DNA of 64,000 nucleotides from Nannochloropsis oceanica (Eukaryota; Sar; Eustigmatophyceae; Eustigmatales; Monodopsidaceae), in assembly GCA_004519485.1 (NCBI GenBank), contig CP038112.1, forward strand, positions 372,001 through 436,000, read 5' to 3'. The notes beneath the pieces are model-generated. The model ran no database searches. It was not told the origin of the DNA and saw only the letters and a program-made list of their open reading frames with translations. Below, in pieces: positions 44,101 to 54,443 of the stretch. The first letter of the stretch is position 1. Each line of letters begins with the position of its first letter. Position numbers and translations under genes: made by a program.

Positions 44101-45418
44101 CCACAGAGCTGGAGCTGCGTCTGTTTGTTCGAGAGCGATAAGGCATAGATGGCGCCACAGCCACGGGCCTGAACTTCGAGGTCCTCCCCGTGCGTGCCCA
44201 TGGTCTGGACCACCCTCTCGCACACCCCCAAGGATGACAGGAGCTCCTGGGTCTCCTTGCTGGAGAAGGCGATTACGAAAATTGCAGCGCAACATGCAGC
44301 TACCACCTTAGCATTTGAGGCATGACTTTCAAGCGCGGCGGCAATTAGCTCAGCGGCCCTGACCTCGTGGAAATGTCGGAGGTACTCCTCGTTTTGCCAG
44401 CCCTTGAGCACGATGAAGCGGCAGCCCCGAATCTGAGCCGCCACGTCGAGAGGATATTTCTTCATCTCTCCCATCACGGGGTCCTTTGCGTCGCGTCGGC
44501 AGAGGGGGCAAGTCTCGTGTTTTTCCAGCCACTTGTCAATGCAGGCTTTGTGCGTCTGAGCGTCATGCTTGCCTATGAGGAGAGCGGGAAGCGATTGAAA
44601 CGACACGATTAATGCGCACAAGACGATACGAGCGAGACGATCTTTTCTCCCTCACGGACTTACAGTCAAAAAGATTAGAGCATGGCTCGTCATCAGGAAT
44701 AGAATCTAGACAGATACAGCAAAGCTTGGAGGACAAGGTTCGTCCTCGGACTCGCTCCAATAGGTCTGCGACGTTCCCCGACGACGCCCGCCTTGCCCGG
44801 CCCGATGCACTCAAACGACGGGCGTGACCTGGCAAGAAGGGTGTGTTGGGGGGGGGGAGGGCGGATTTGATCTGTCGAATTTGGTCTAGACCTTGATTCC
44901 TAGAAGACTTGATGACCCAATTTCTCTTTTATACTGGTCTATAAATGCAGCGCGATGTCTCCACCGTGTTTGCCTGGGGAAAACGTTCACTGTAAACCTC
45001 TCCATCTTGCTATCATCTCTCACGATGCTTCCCTCTCCACTCTTCCTCCTATCTTGACGCGCACCTTTACTGGCTTTACTACCCTTGTAGAGCTCAAGCC
45101 CAGCATACACAAATGCAGGCGCCGCCCACACCCACCCTCCCTGTGTACGTAGTGAAAGAATGAGGTGTAACCTGTTCCCTGTATTGTGTCCAGGTGGAAA
45201 ATAACACTAGTACGCAGTCTAATATCCCATGTTCTTAGACTTACCACGGCCGCCATGCCCAATCCGAAGGCAAGCAAAGGTAGCGGGAGCGCCCGACGGA
45301 TGCGTGAAGCCGCGTTGCCTACCTCGGGTCCATAGGTTGTTGCGGTCTGAGGCAGCTGCAATGGAAATTGGCTTTCATGCAGCTGGAAGGAAACAGATGA
45401 CCGTCGTCTTGTTGTCAT
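41146..45418 (-). CDS. Membrane-anchored RING-finger protein with armadillo-type repeats
   Basis: Six-exon model: 45418-45245, 45140-45065, 44828-44664, 44572-43740, 43523-42037 and 41902-41146, about 1163 aa, all phases consistent. Exons 1-2 start at a true ATG (MTTRRRSS) and encode two adjacent hydrophobic stretches (LPLPLLAFGLGMAAV and WVWAAPAFVYAGLELY). The RING is split between exons 3 and 4: CCICLDS, CSNLFDCKHDAQTHKACIDKWL, TCPLCRRDAK. The rest is long helical armadillo/HEAT-like repeats (RECGAC/REAG..V, SLREAGACLMVCECL, DRLREAGGIELLWLVLP). The RING exon has no in-frame ATG and begins at a polypyrimidine-CAG acceptor, which is why it is joined to exons 1-2. The exon 2/3 link rests on phase only. 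Alternative: a separate small gene at 44886-45418. Likely an E3 ubiquitin ligase. Confidence 0.75.
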
Positions 45419-45932
45419 TACCCGCTCTTGGTCAGTGACGTGGTTGCTCCTTATTTCCTAGCTTCGTCCGCTTTTCTGTTGTATGCGTCGTATGAAGGAG
45501 AGGTCTTCCCTTACACAGGCTTTCTCCCCAGGTTTCTCCCACCCTGCGCGTGCAGTTCAGGTACTCTACCGTATCTCTCACTATAGTGTCTAAATATAGG
45601 TTGTGAAAGGTAGGAGCTTGAGGGGCGTAAAGGTTTGGGGACAAAGACAAGCACGCACATAAGAGCGTCAAGTATTTTAGTACCATGGGCCAGTCCGTCG
45701 GCCGGCCCGATTCAGCCGTTTAAGCCGGCGGCGCCATCATCCCGCCATCATCACGTAAAAAAATGAAGCTTGAGCAGCACATACACTCTTCTCGCGCGCA
45801 CGGTCTTTCTCTTCTTTCCTTTGTCCCTTCCCTGCTTTCCCTTTTTTGACAACTGTTGTTGATCTCTCAACCAACCTGCCTCCTACACAATGGCGCACCC
45901 TGAAGCCCACCACAGAAAACGACTGCAAGAAA
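45419..45932. promoter_or_regulatory. Divergent intergenic region RING-ARM / DNA ligase I
   Basis: About 510 bp between diverging starts with both promoters. The inverted sequence ggccggcc at about 45700-45707 is noted; no assigned function. Confidence 0.45.
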
Positions 45933-48900
45933 ATGAGCAGCAGCGTGGCAGCTTCCGCTTCGGCGAAGCAGGGTTCCATCATGTAAGTAATTGTGCATGG
46001 GTGTGTCTGTAGAGACACGTCACATTGTGCTGTTTGTATGTACGCTTGCCTTATGCTTTGCATGCTTTGGTGAGAAAGGCGACGCACGAGCACGCCTGCA
46101 TGGCTGCAGCAATGCCGAATGTTCCGGCCCCTTGTTATTGGCTCTCGCCATCATATAGGGTGGGTGTTTATACCTTTGTGTGAGGTGGTTAAGCCTTTCT
46201 CATGGTGCATGCTTCATCTCCGCCGCCTTTTGGCGTACGATGCCAAGGATAGCGCGCAGGGCTCAAGCGCTCCGAATTCCTTACACTTCATCTCCTGTCC
46301 CTCCCTCTGCCTCATCCATTTTCCTTTTCTCCATGTCGATCCATCTTTTGAGATCTGAACTGAGTGCCCGGACTGACCCAATTCTTTTCTCATACCTCGC
46401 TATCCCCTCGTTGGTACATCAAACAAAATCAGGAATTTTTTCAAGAAGGGCAGCGGAGATAAAACAAACCCTTCTGTCTCTGCCAAGACAGAGACGAAAG
46501 ACGCCACCGCTAGCCCGAAAGACAAGAAGGAGAAGGCGAAAGCGGTCGAGTTGGAGGTCCCTATGGTTTTTCCGACCTCCAACGCTGCGGATAAGGAGGA
46601 AGAAGACTCGATCGTGGCCAAGCCCGTCTTTACGGCAGTGACAGGAGCGACCAAAGCAAAGAGCGAGCGGCGGAGCAAGAGGGCTGAGGACAAAATTATT
46701 GCGGCAGCGGCTGCGCCTATGTCTGTGCCTGTGCATGCGGCTGATGCGAGTATGACTGTGAAGTTTGCTGCTGGCACCGAGGCGATTATTGAGGAACCCA
46801 GTGACAGCACCGTTGGTAGCAGCAACACTAAATCCCGCAAGCGCCTTCGCCGGGTGGTCAAGGACGACGACGACGAATCCGACGATGACGTTCTGTCTGC
46901 CACAAACCCCACGATCAAAGCGACCGCTGCACTAGTCGCTGAGAACACAAAGAAATACAAGACCATTCGTGTGTTCGCGAAGGAGGAAGGAAGAAATATG
47001 GGGGTATGCGACGGGGAAGAGGATGAGGGCAAGTCGGAGGAGATGGACGAAGAGACCGAAGAGAAACAGGGGCAAGAGGAGGGCGACAAGGAGGAGGAGA
47101 AAAAGGAGGAAAGGGAACAGGAGGAACAGGAGGAGAAGGAGGAGGAGAGGAAAGAGGAAGATGAAGAGGAGGAGGGGGGGGAAGAGGAAGAAGGGAAAAC
47201 GCCCATAAGCACTGTGTCTTCGGTGCTGGTGGGCAGCCTGCCCATGCCTAAGATCAAGAAGCCGACGAAAAGCACCAACAAGGCGAAGGCGGCGGCGGCC
47301 ACCACCCGGAGGATCATCGAAGAAATTCGAGAGCTCACACCCGGCTACCCGAGCTTGCCCTATCAGACGCTAACAAATGTGCTGGAAGCGGTAGAGGCCG
47401 TGACGGGACGGCTGGAGATCACCGACATAGTACGGGAGCTGTTCGCGAAGACCATCGAGTGCTGCCCCACCGACTTACCCGTGCTCCTGTACCTGCTCTG
47501 TGGTAAGATCGGGCCGGCATACGAGGCTGTGGAGCTCGGCATCGGGGATAAGAACATCGTGGACGCGCTGGTCAAGGGCCTGGGATGCTCTTCGGCCTCG
47601 CTGAACCAGAAGGGGGAGGGGGCGGACGGAGACTTAGGCACAGCCGCGCAGAGAGCCAAAGGTAGCCAGCGCACGCTGAACTTCGGTGCCAAGCCGAATC
47701 CACTGACTAGCCAGCAGGTACTACAGGGTTTTCGAGACGTGGCGGCATGCGCGGGCGGCAAGTCCATGACGCAAAAGATCGACATCATCCGCAAGCTCCT
47801 CATGCGCTGCGCCAAGGAGGGGGCCGAGGTGAAGTTTCTGGTGCGCGGTCTCCAGACCAAGCTCCGCTGCCGTCTGGCCGAGCCCACAGTGCTCACGGCA
47901 CTCTCGCAGGCCTTCGTGCAGACTCCTCCTGTGCTTAATGCTGTCGTGGAGGAAGAGATGAGCTCCTTGGCAGAGGCGACAGCGCTGGCGCACGGAGTGG
48001 CTGTGCTGTGCAATCCGAAGGCGGGCCGCGCTGAGAAGTGGGAGGCGGCCGAGGCGGTGGTAAAGCAGGCATACAGTGAGTGTCCCAATTACGACCGGCT
48101 GGTAGCTGCCCTGCTCTCGGCACCGCTACCCCATGTCTTGCAGACCTGCCGGCTGGCGCCCGGCGTGCCCGTCAAGCCCATGCTAGCCAAGGCTCAGGAC
48201 TCGTTCCAGGATGTACTGCGGCGCATGCAGGGCTTGCATTTCACCATGGAATACAAGTACGACGGGGAGCGGGCACAGGTCCACCTCCTGCCTGACGGTT
48301 CATTTAAGATCTTCTCCCGCAACTCCGAGGATACCACCACGAAGTATCCAGACCTGCTGGCCGTGCTTCCTCAGGCTCTACGGGCCGGCACCACCTCCTT
48401 CGTCATCGACGCTGAGGCCGTGGCCATCGACCCTGACTCAGGCAAGCTGCTACCCTTCCAGATCCTGAGCACACGCAAGCGTAAGAACGAGAAGGTTGAA
48501 GATGTGAAGGTGCAGGTCGTGCTCTACGCCTTCGACATCCTCTTTCTCAATGACCAGCCCGTACTCCAGGAGCCCCTCTTGCGGCGTCGCGCCCTCCTTC
48601 GCGATGCCTTTGTCCCCGTGCCCGGCAAATTCGACTTCGCCATCTCGCTGGACCATCACGAGAACGGGGATACATCGGCCATCGAGGCCTTCCTGGACGA
48701 GGCCGTGGCCGGCAACTGCGAGGGGCTCATGATCAAGACGCTAGAGCAAAATGCCACCTACGAGCCCACAAAGCGCTCCCTAAACTGGCTTAAGCTCAAA
48801 AAGGACTACCTCTCTGGCGGGGCAAGTGGCGGTGGGCGGGGACCGGCTGATTCTCTTGACCTGGTGGTACTGGGCGGCAACCACGGGCAAGGCAAGCGTG

Positions 48901-49364
48901 TGGGCTGGTATGGGGCCTTCCTGCTGGCCTGCTACGATTCAGAGACGGAGGAGTACCAGTCAGTCTGCAAGATCGGCACCGGCTTCTCGGAGGAGTTTCT
49001 GGCCGCCATGAAACCCCAGCTGGACGTCCTCATCCTGCCCGGGGGCAAGCCCGGCTACTACAACACCAGCCTGGACTGCGACGTTTGGTTCGAGCCCAAA
49101 ATCGTCTGGGAAGTGCGAGCCGCGGACTTGAGCGTATCGCCCGCGCACAAGGGTGCGCTGGATAAGGTGGAAAAGGGCAAGGGGATCGCTCTCCGCTTTC
49201 CGCGTTTCATCCGTAACAGGGCCGACAAGGCCCCAGAGGACGCGACCAGTGCGGAGCAGATCGCGGAGGCCTACCGCAGCCAAGCCCTGGTGGAGGCCAC
49301 TCTGACCAACGGGGGAGGTAAGGGCAAAGGTGCACAGGACGAGGATGACGATTGGTGTATCTAA
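45933..49364 (+). CDS. LIG1: DNA ligase I (ATP-dependent)
   Basis: Joins Okazaki fragments and completes long-patch base-excision repair. Two exons: 45933-45982 and 46433-49364, about 993 aa. The splice joins AT|G to form QGSIMNFFKK at residues 13-22, a perfect PCNA-binding PIP box (Q13, I16, F19, F20), so the intron interrupts the PIP box itself. A long acidic Glu/Lys-rich low-complexity segment (about 160-245) separates it from the DNA-binding domain (about 265-560). The adenylation domain has the active-site Lys in EYKYDGERAQVHLL (about residue 625), then DAEAVAID, EGLMIKTLE and WLKLKKDYL, with an OB-fold C-terminus. The tail ends in GKGAQDEDDDWCI. A fused basic/acidic tract in 47030-47200 comes from a GA-rich DNA run. 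Confidence 0.96.
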
Positions 49365-49914
49365 GCAAAGCTGACTAGAGACTGTGCGGAGTGCAAACGA
49401 CACGGCGGAAACAAGAAGTGGAGGTACTGGAAGTAAGAAGAGGACAAAGTGTGGACATTAAAACGAATCGATATCGTGGATGACGGACGACAGGCATATT
49501 GCGAATAATACCAAGCCTCTAACAAAGTAAACAGGAGAACGATGGAGGCACAGCGAGTCCCTAAAAGGCACGCAGGTGCTGCGGTTTCACAGTCGTTGAT
49601 TCTCTTCTTATCGTTCTCTAATTTCTTCTCATTGATCCTTCGTCAAGACAACCACGCCGCACCCGCACAAAACAGCCACTTCCTTGGTGTGGGTGACGCT
49701 TCCATCACCTCTCCTTCGTGTGTTTTTCGGGAATGATGCACGACTTTTGACTACTTGCTTTCCATTGTATTGTATCTTCCATCCTTTGTCTAGTGGCTGA
49801 TGTCTTGTGTTAGTTATAAATGCAAAATGACTACAAGAGCGGCGATCACGCAGCCCTCCTCGTCACTCGCTCCCTCTTGTCTTACTTACTCTCATGCATA
49901 TCCTTCTATTTCCC
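49365..49914. other. Convergent intergenic region LIG1 / eIF4G
   Basis: About 550 bp between facing stop codons. AT-richer 3' UTR sequence; nothing recognised. Confidence 0.5.
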
Positions 49915-52900
49915 TTAGAAAGACCAGGTATGGACCAAACGCTGCGCCTCCGCTGCGTCCCCATCGGGGCCTACCAATAGACCTAAATTTAGCTTTTCCA
50001 CCTCCAACATCTCCTTGGCTTTCGCATTCCCCATGCTCGCTTTGACCTCCCTCATCACTGCGAGGGCGAAAGGCACCGCTGCCCCGTCCTGGACCATTTG
50101 CTGGGGTAGGGCCTGTAAGAAAGCAAGGGACAGGACACCCCCCTCCAGAAGCCGGCAGATGATCTTGGCCATCCAGTCTTCCACCTTGGGAATGTCCACC
50201 TTTATGTCCGCCAAGAACTCCAAGGCGCTGTTCAGGCCTTGAGCTGCTGCAGGTGTGGGCAGAAGATCAGCCTTGTGTAGAATCACCATCAAATCCGCGA
50301 GGTGGATGCGATGTTCCTCCTTGCACGCGCTGCGAGCAAGGATGTCGTCCACCCAGATGCCTACGAGCTTGCCTATTATCTCCGGGTCCTCTAGTTTCAT
50401 GTTACCCATAGACTCGACTGCGTCCCTCTCGTCCTGCATCTCCAGGTAGTCTGCCAAGATAGCCTTGCCCTTGCGCTTGAATTCCACTTCGCTCAGAGGC
50501 TGCGCGACTTTGGAAGAAGCTATGCTAGACGTCTCACCAACTGTCGGGGACGGGCATGAACTCAGTTCTTCTTGCTCTTCCTCCTCTCCCTCCTGTTCCT
50601 CGGCCTTCTGCAGGTCCACGTTATTGGCCTCCCGCTTTTGGGGTGCTGTTCCCGCGCTGGTCGCCTTCTTCTCCTTTCTGTGTTCCTTTTCTTTCTTGTC
50701 CTTATGTTCCTTCTTCTTCCGTTTCTCCTCCTGCAGTACCGAGAAGGCCCCGAAACTGGCGTTGCTGCCCGTCTTTTTCATGGCCCCACTCCCGCCGCTC
50801 AGGCTGTTGTTGGAGGCGGACCGACCCAGGCTTTGTTTACTGGTCGACTTGCTGATGGCCTTTTTGGAACCCACAGTCTCCCATCCGTCCTCGTCTGGAG
50901 CCGACGTCGAAGCCAAGGATGCAGACGACGACTGCCGACTGGCCTCGCCCAACGCACGCTCTTTGCGCACGTCCTGCGTGCTCCCTCCCCCGCCTCCGCG
51001 GCTTCCCCCTCCGCCACTGTTTGCCACTTTCCCCCCACCCACACCCTTGGAGCCAGACGTCGAACCCCCTTTCGCCAGCGCCTCGCGCGCCGCCTCCTCG
51101 TGTACCTGGGAGAGCGTCTTTGCTGTCTCAATGGCGCGGCGCGGAACGTAGCCATTCTGGCGCAGCTCGTACAGATCCTTAAGAAGACAGCGAGTACGCT
51201 GATTGAGCAGGCCAGTCGCCTCCGAGAGCGTCTTTACCTCCTCAAAGTACTTATTCAGCAGTCGCCGCTGCTTCTTGGACGTCTCAGCGTTCACCTCGGC
51301 CAGCAGCTCCAGTTTCTTGCCCGTGGTACTGAGCAGCTTGCACAGGCAGGCTAGCTTCTCCTCGTCTGGGTTGTCCTCCTCGCCAAACAGCTCCTTGATG
51401 CAGTCGTGCACGTGCTCTTCCTTTAAGAGCTCCTTCAGAAACAGCTCGCCGATGAAGCGCATGTGGCCCAGGTACCGGAACTTAGACATACGCTTTTTCT
51501 CCGCGCGTTCCTCCGGTCCCAGTCCTGCCGTTTCGGGCTCTGTATCCACCTTGGCCATGCGCGTCGGCAGATCCTCGTAGAATTCCTCCTGGCAGCGGTG
51601 CAGCAAGATCTTGCGAAAAAGCTTACCCTTGTCGGTCTCGCCCAAGCCTTCCAGGGGCGTACGGGACAGGCGCAGGCAGAGTTCTGCATACATGGATGAG
51701 AAGTGAACCTCCTCCTGCGCTTTGGCCACGATAATGTCTATAGCGCGCCAAAGCAGAGCGTCTGAGGTGAAGCCCACGTTTACAAACTCAGCGCTCAGTT
51801 TATCGAACTTCTCCATGGAAAGCTTGTTCAGCAGCGCCCGCGCCCGCTTGATCTTCTTCTCCGGGTCCTCCGGATCCATACCTCCTGCCCGCCGTAGCAT
51901 GATTGACTCAGGTCGCCATCGCCGCTCCTCCTCGATGCGCTTCGGCCCGTACCCGTCTTCCTCCAGTGGGGGTGACGCCTTGCGGTAGCTGCCCCCGCCC
52001 CCGCCCCCCCCTCGCCCTCCCCCACCCGCCTTACCGCCTCCACGCCTGTCCCGACTGCTCTGCCGGCCGAACACCGGGGGCTCCAAATCACCCCGTGGGG
52101 TACTGCGACCACTGTTGCCACCCCCTCCCCCACCTCCACCCGGGCCGTCGAAACCCGTGGTGCTGCGTGGCCTCGGCAGGCCCTCAGGCACCTTCGGCGT
52201 ACGCGCACGCTGTGGCTGCGGGGCTTCCAACGACAGGCTGGGTACATCAGCGGCAGGAGCGATGGGTGAGGCGCCCGGAGGCTCGGTATTGAGGATCTCG
52301 GCGGGGATATCGCTGCCCTCTGGCTTGGTGGGCAGTGAACCAAGGGTGGACGCTTCGACGACGACTCGGCGAATGCGCAGGAGGTCGCGAGCGTAGTATT
52401 GCTGCATGCCCTTTACGGCCGGCGCATCGGGGATGGCCGGCTGCAGCTCGCGCTCCCAATCCTCGTGGCTGCTGGCGCGGTAGGACTTCACTGCCAAGGG
52501 CGCCGCCACCACGGCCGCGCTGCCCCCAAAGGGACTACTGCCCGAGCTAGTGGGGGTGCTGGGCTTGTCCGCGCCGCTTCTTCTCCACAGGGATGAGGAA
52601 AATACGCCGCTGTTTTCGCGCTCTAGCCCGACTGGTACCTTCTTGGTTGGCTGGGGGTGGACCAAGGCCGGGGAATTGGATGGGTTAATTTTGGTGGTCT
52701 CCCCGTTAGAGCGAGGGGTCGACGAAGCAGGCGCAGGCATAGGCGCAGCGGTAGTCCCCGCGCTCGTGGCTGCCGAGGCTGTACTCAAAGCCGTGGCCGG
52801 AATGCCATTCCTGGCAGAAATTATTGACATGCTCTCTGTCTGGGGTGACAGCACCTGTGGTGTCCCTTTCCCCTGCTTGGTATGCGTCGGAGCTGGCTGC

Positions 52901-53448
52901 TGCTGCTTGTGTTGCGACGGCGGGTGAGGTTTGACGCCCTGCTGCTGAGGTGGCTGGTACAGATGATGAGAGTGGGGGTGGCCAGTCTCTGGTCCTACGT
53001 GAAGTGCGCCCGCTTTGACCCCAGCGTCCTTGACATGGTGTTGCGGCGGTCCAGGGAGCGGGTGTTGGAGGTAGGCTTGCTGATGCTTTGTGTATATGGG
53101 GGCCCCGGGAAAGGGGCCACTGCGTGCCACCATAAGAGGCTTGAGGCCAGCGGTTGCAACAGTCGAGGTAGCCCGTGAATTCAATGGAGGTCCACTACAG
53201 CCTCCGGCTGCGGGAGTGGGTGGCTTGAAGGTGGCACCGGGAATGAAGACGTGAGCGTCCGGCCGCAGTTTCATGGGTTTGTAGGCCTGGGCCGCCGCGC
53301 TCAGCATTTTTTTGGGCAAATCCCCAGGCATAGAGGAAGGTGCTGAGGTAGAATTGGAAGCAGGAGGCTTTATTTCATCGCTAGTATTCCCGCTGACATT
53401 GACATCGGCCGGCCGCGGACCTGCGGCGGTGCCGCTCTTGCTGCTCAT
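49915..53448 (-). CDS. EIF4G: Translation initiation factor eIF4G
   Basis: Scaffold of the eIF4F cap-binding complex in the cytosol. Single exon, 1177 aa. The long N-terminal half is Pro/Ser/Gln/Gly-rich and disordered. The segment YYARDLLRIRRV (about residues 346-357) fits the eIF4E-binding consensus Y-x4-L-hydrophobic. The MIF4G domain, which binds eIF4A and RNA, spans about 525-770: KKIKRARALLNKLSMEKFDK, then FKFRYLGHMRFIGELFLKE-type helices (sequence SKFRYLGHMRFIGELFLKEL). After a Gly/Ser and Lys-rich linker (KKEHKDKKEKEHRKEKK), an MA3-like domain covers about 985-1130 (FKRKGKAILADYLEMQDE). The order 4E-site, MIF4G, MA3 is that of eIF4G and plant eIFiso4G. Confidence 0.92.
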   Translation of the reverse strand: MSSKSGTAAGPRPADVNVSGNTSDEIKPPASNSTSAPSSMPGDLPKKMLSAAAQAYKPMKLRPDAHVFIPGATFKPPTPAAGGCSGPPLNSRATSTVATAGLKPLMVARSGPFPGAPIYTKHQQAYLQHPLPGPPQHHVKDAGVKAGALHVGPETGHPHSHHLYQPPQQQGVKPHPPSQHKQQQPAPTHTKQGKGTPQVLSPQTESMSIISARNGIPATALSTASAATSAGTTAAPMPAPASSTPRSNGETTKINPSNSPALVHPQPTKKVPVGLERENSGVFSSSLWRRSGADKPSTPTSSGSSPFGGSAAVVAAPLAVKSYRASSHEDWERELQPAIPDAPAVKGMQQYYARDLLRIRRVVVEASTLGSLPTKPEGSDIPAEILNTEPPGASPIAPAADVPSLSLEAPQPQRARTPKVPEGLPRPRSTTGFDGPGGGGGGGGNSGRSTPRGDLEPPVFGRQSSRDRRGGGKAGGGGRGGGGGGGSYRKASPPLEEDGYGPKRIEEERRWRPESIMLRRAGGMDPEDPEKKIKRARALLNKLSMEKFDKLSAEFVNVGFTSDALLWRAIDIIVAKAQEEVHFSSMYAELCLRLSRTPLEGLGETDKGKLFRKILLHRCQEEFYEDLPTRMAKVDTEPETAGLGPEERAEKKRMSKFRYLGHMRFIGELFLKELLKEEHVHDCIKELFGEEDNPDEEKLACLCKLLSTTGKKLELLAEVNAETSKKQRRLLNKYFEEVKTLSEATGLLNQRTRCLLKDLYELRQNGYVPRRAIETAKTLSQVHEEAAREALAKGGSTSGSKGVGGGKVANSGGGGSRGGGGGSTQDVRKERALGEASRQSSSASLASTSAPDEDGWETVGSKKAISKSTSKQSLGRSASNNSLSGGSGAMKKTGSNASFGAFSVLQEEKRKKKEHKDKKEKEHRKEKKATSAGTAPQKREANNVDLQKAEEQEGEEEEQEELSSCPSPTVGETSSIASSKVAQPLSEVEFKRKGKAILADYLEMQDERDAVESMGNMKLEDPEIIGKLVGIWVDDILARSACKEEHRIHLADLMVILHKADLLPTPAAAQGLNSALEFLADIKVDIPKVEDWMAKIICRLLEGGVLSLAFLQALPQQMVQDGAAVPFALAVMREVKASMGNAKAKEMLEVEKLNLGLLVGPDGDAAEAQRLVHTWSF

Positions 53449-54443
53449 CTGGTGCGTGGGGGCGTCCAGGTCCGGGATAATACGGCCGTCACAGCCTCGT
53501 AAAGTCGTCTCCTGAGCACTACTCCAGATAGTTGTGCTCGTACTGCGCTTGACTGCGACGATGCTTGACGTTGTCGTTTCTCCTGTACTACTTGGCCTCG
53601 GAAGGAAGCCTTGCTTGACCCCTCCCGTGCGCCCTTGTTTCAGTTCCCCGTCAAAACGGCCTCTAAATACACTCGTCTCTACTCGTCGGATGGATACGCC
53701 CTACTTGCCTTGCTGCCTGGGGCGTCTATAATGCTGTCGGTCTGCTTATGTGTGCCGCTACTGAAGAAGAAAGGAGAGTGTGGCAGGGTTGAGGGCCGTC
53801 GTGCTTTGCGCAGTATCTCGTGTGTGCGTTAGTGGTTGTGGTGCTCCCTTTGCGCGGCGACCGACCAAGGGGGAGGCACGGAGTGGTCCGCTTAATGTCG
53901 TTCTGTCCGTGGCGAAGGATAAGGGAGCTGGACGGTGGTATGCCTGTGTGCATGTGCGTGTCCGATGTAGTCTAAGCAATCCATCTATCCATCTCCCTTC
54001 CTGCTCCAATTGAGAATGGTAGAAGCCGACAACGCGGTAGCCAAAAGCGAGGCACCGGCATCTACAGAGAAGACCGCCACCAGCTTGTGCGGTTATGCTA
54101 CTTATTGTGCCTTGTCATGGAAGTATTCGCAAGTTAAAAGGGTGGGAAGGCCTTCTAACTTTTACCACCATACAAAACTCCTCTAGTCGCTGAAAGCGAC
54201 CATCATCATCATCATCATCATACACGCCCTAAACAGCCTCCCCCCATTCCACATTCCACACACGATAGGCAGGACGTCTATTTGTCCTCCTTGGGTTGCA
54301 TGGTAGGTCACAAGGAATGAGCGGGGCTCTACTTTTGCTCGGCTTTCTACTGTAAAACCTCCTCCCACCCTCCCCCGCTGGGCTACTGAGTGCGGCTGCG
54401 CGCTGGCCTGCGTGCTACTCTGTCTTTCTCCAACCCACCCGCG
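53449..54443. promoter_or_regulatory. Divergent intergenic region eIF4G / AP endonuclease 2
   Basis: About 1 kb between diverging starts. A (CAT)n run at 54201-54222 is the only repeat seen. No gene is supported; both promoters should lie here. Confidence 0.45.

Noticed and set aside
44886-45418. A separate 142-aa two-TM gene
   Set aside because: Kept as alternative only: the RING exon downstream lacks an ATG and starts at a splice acceptor in the phase of this frame, so one gene is the simpler model.
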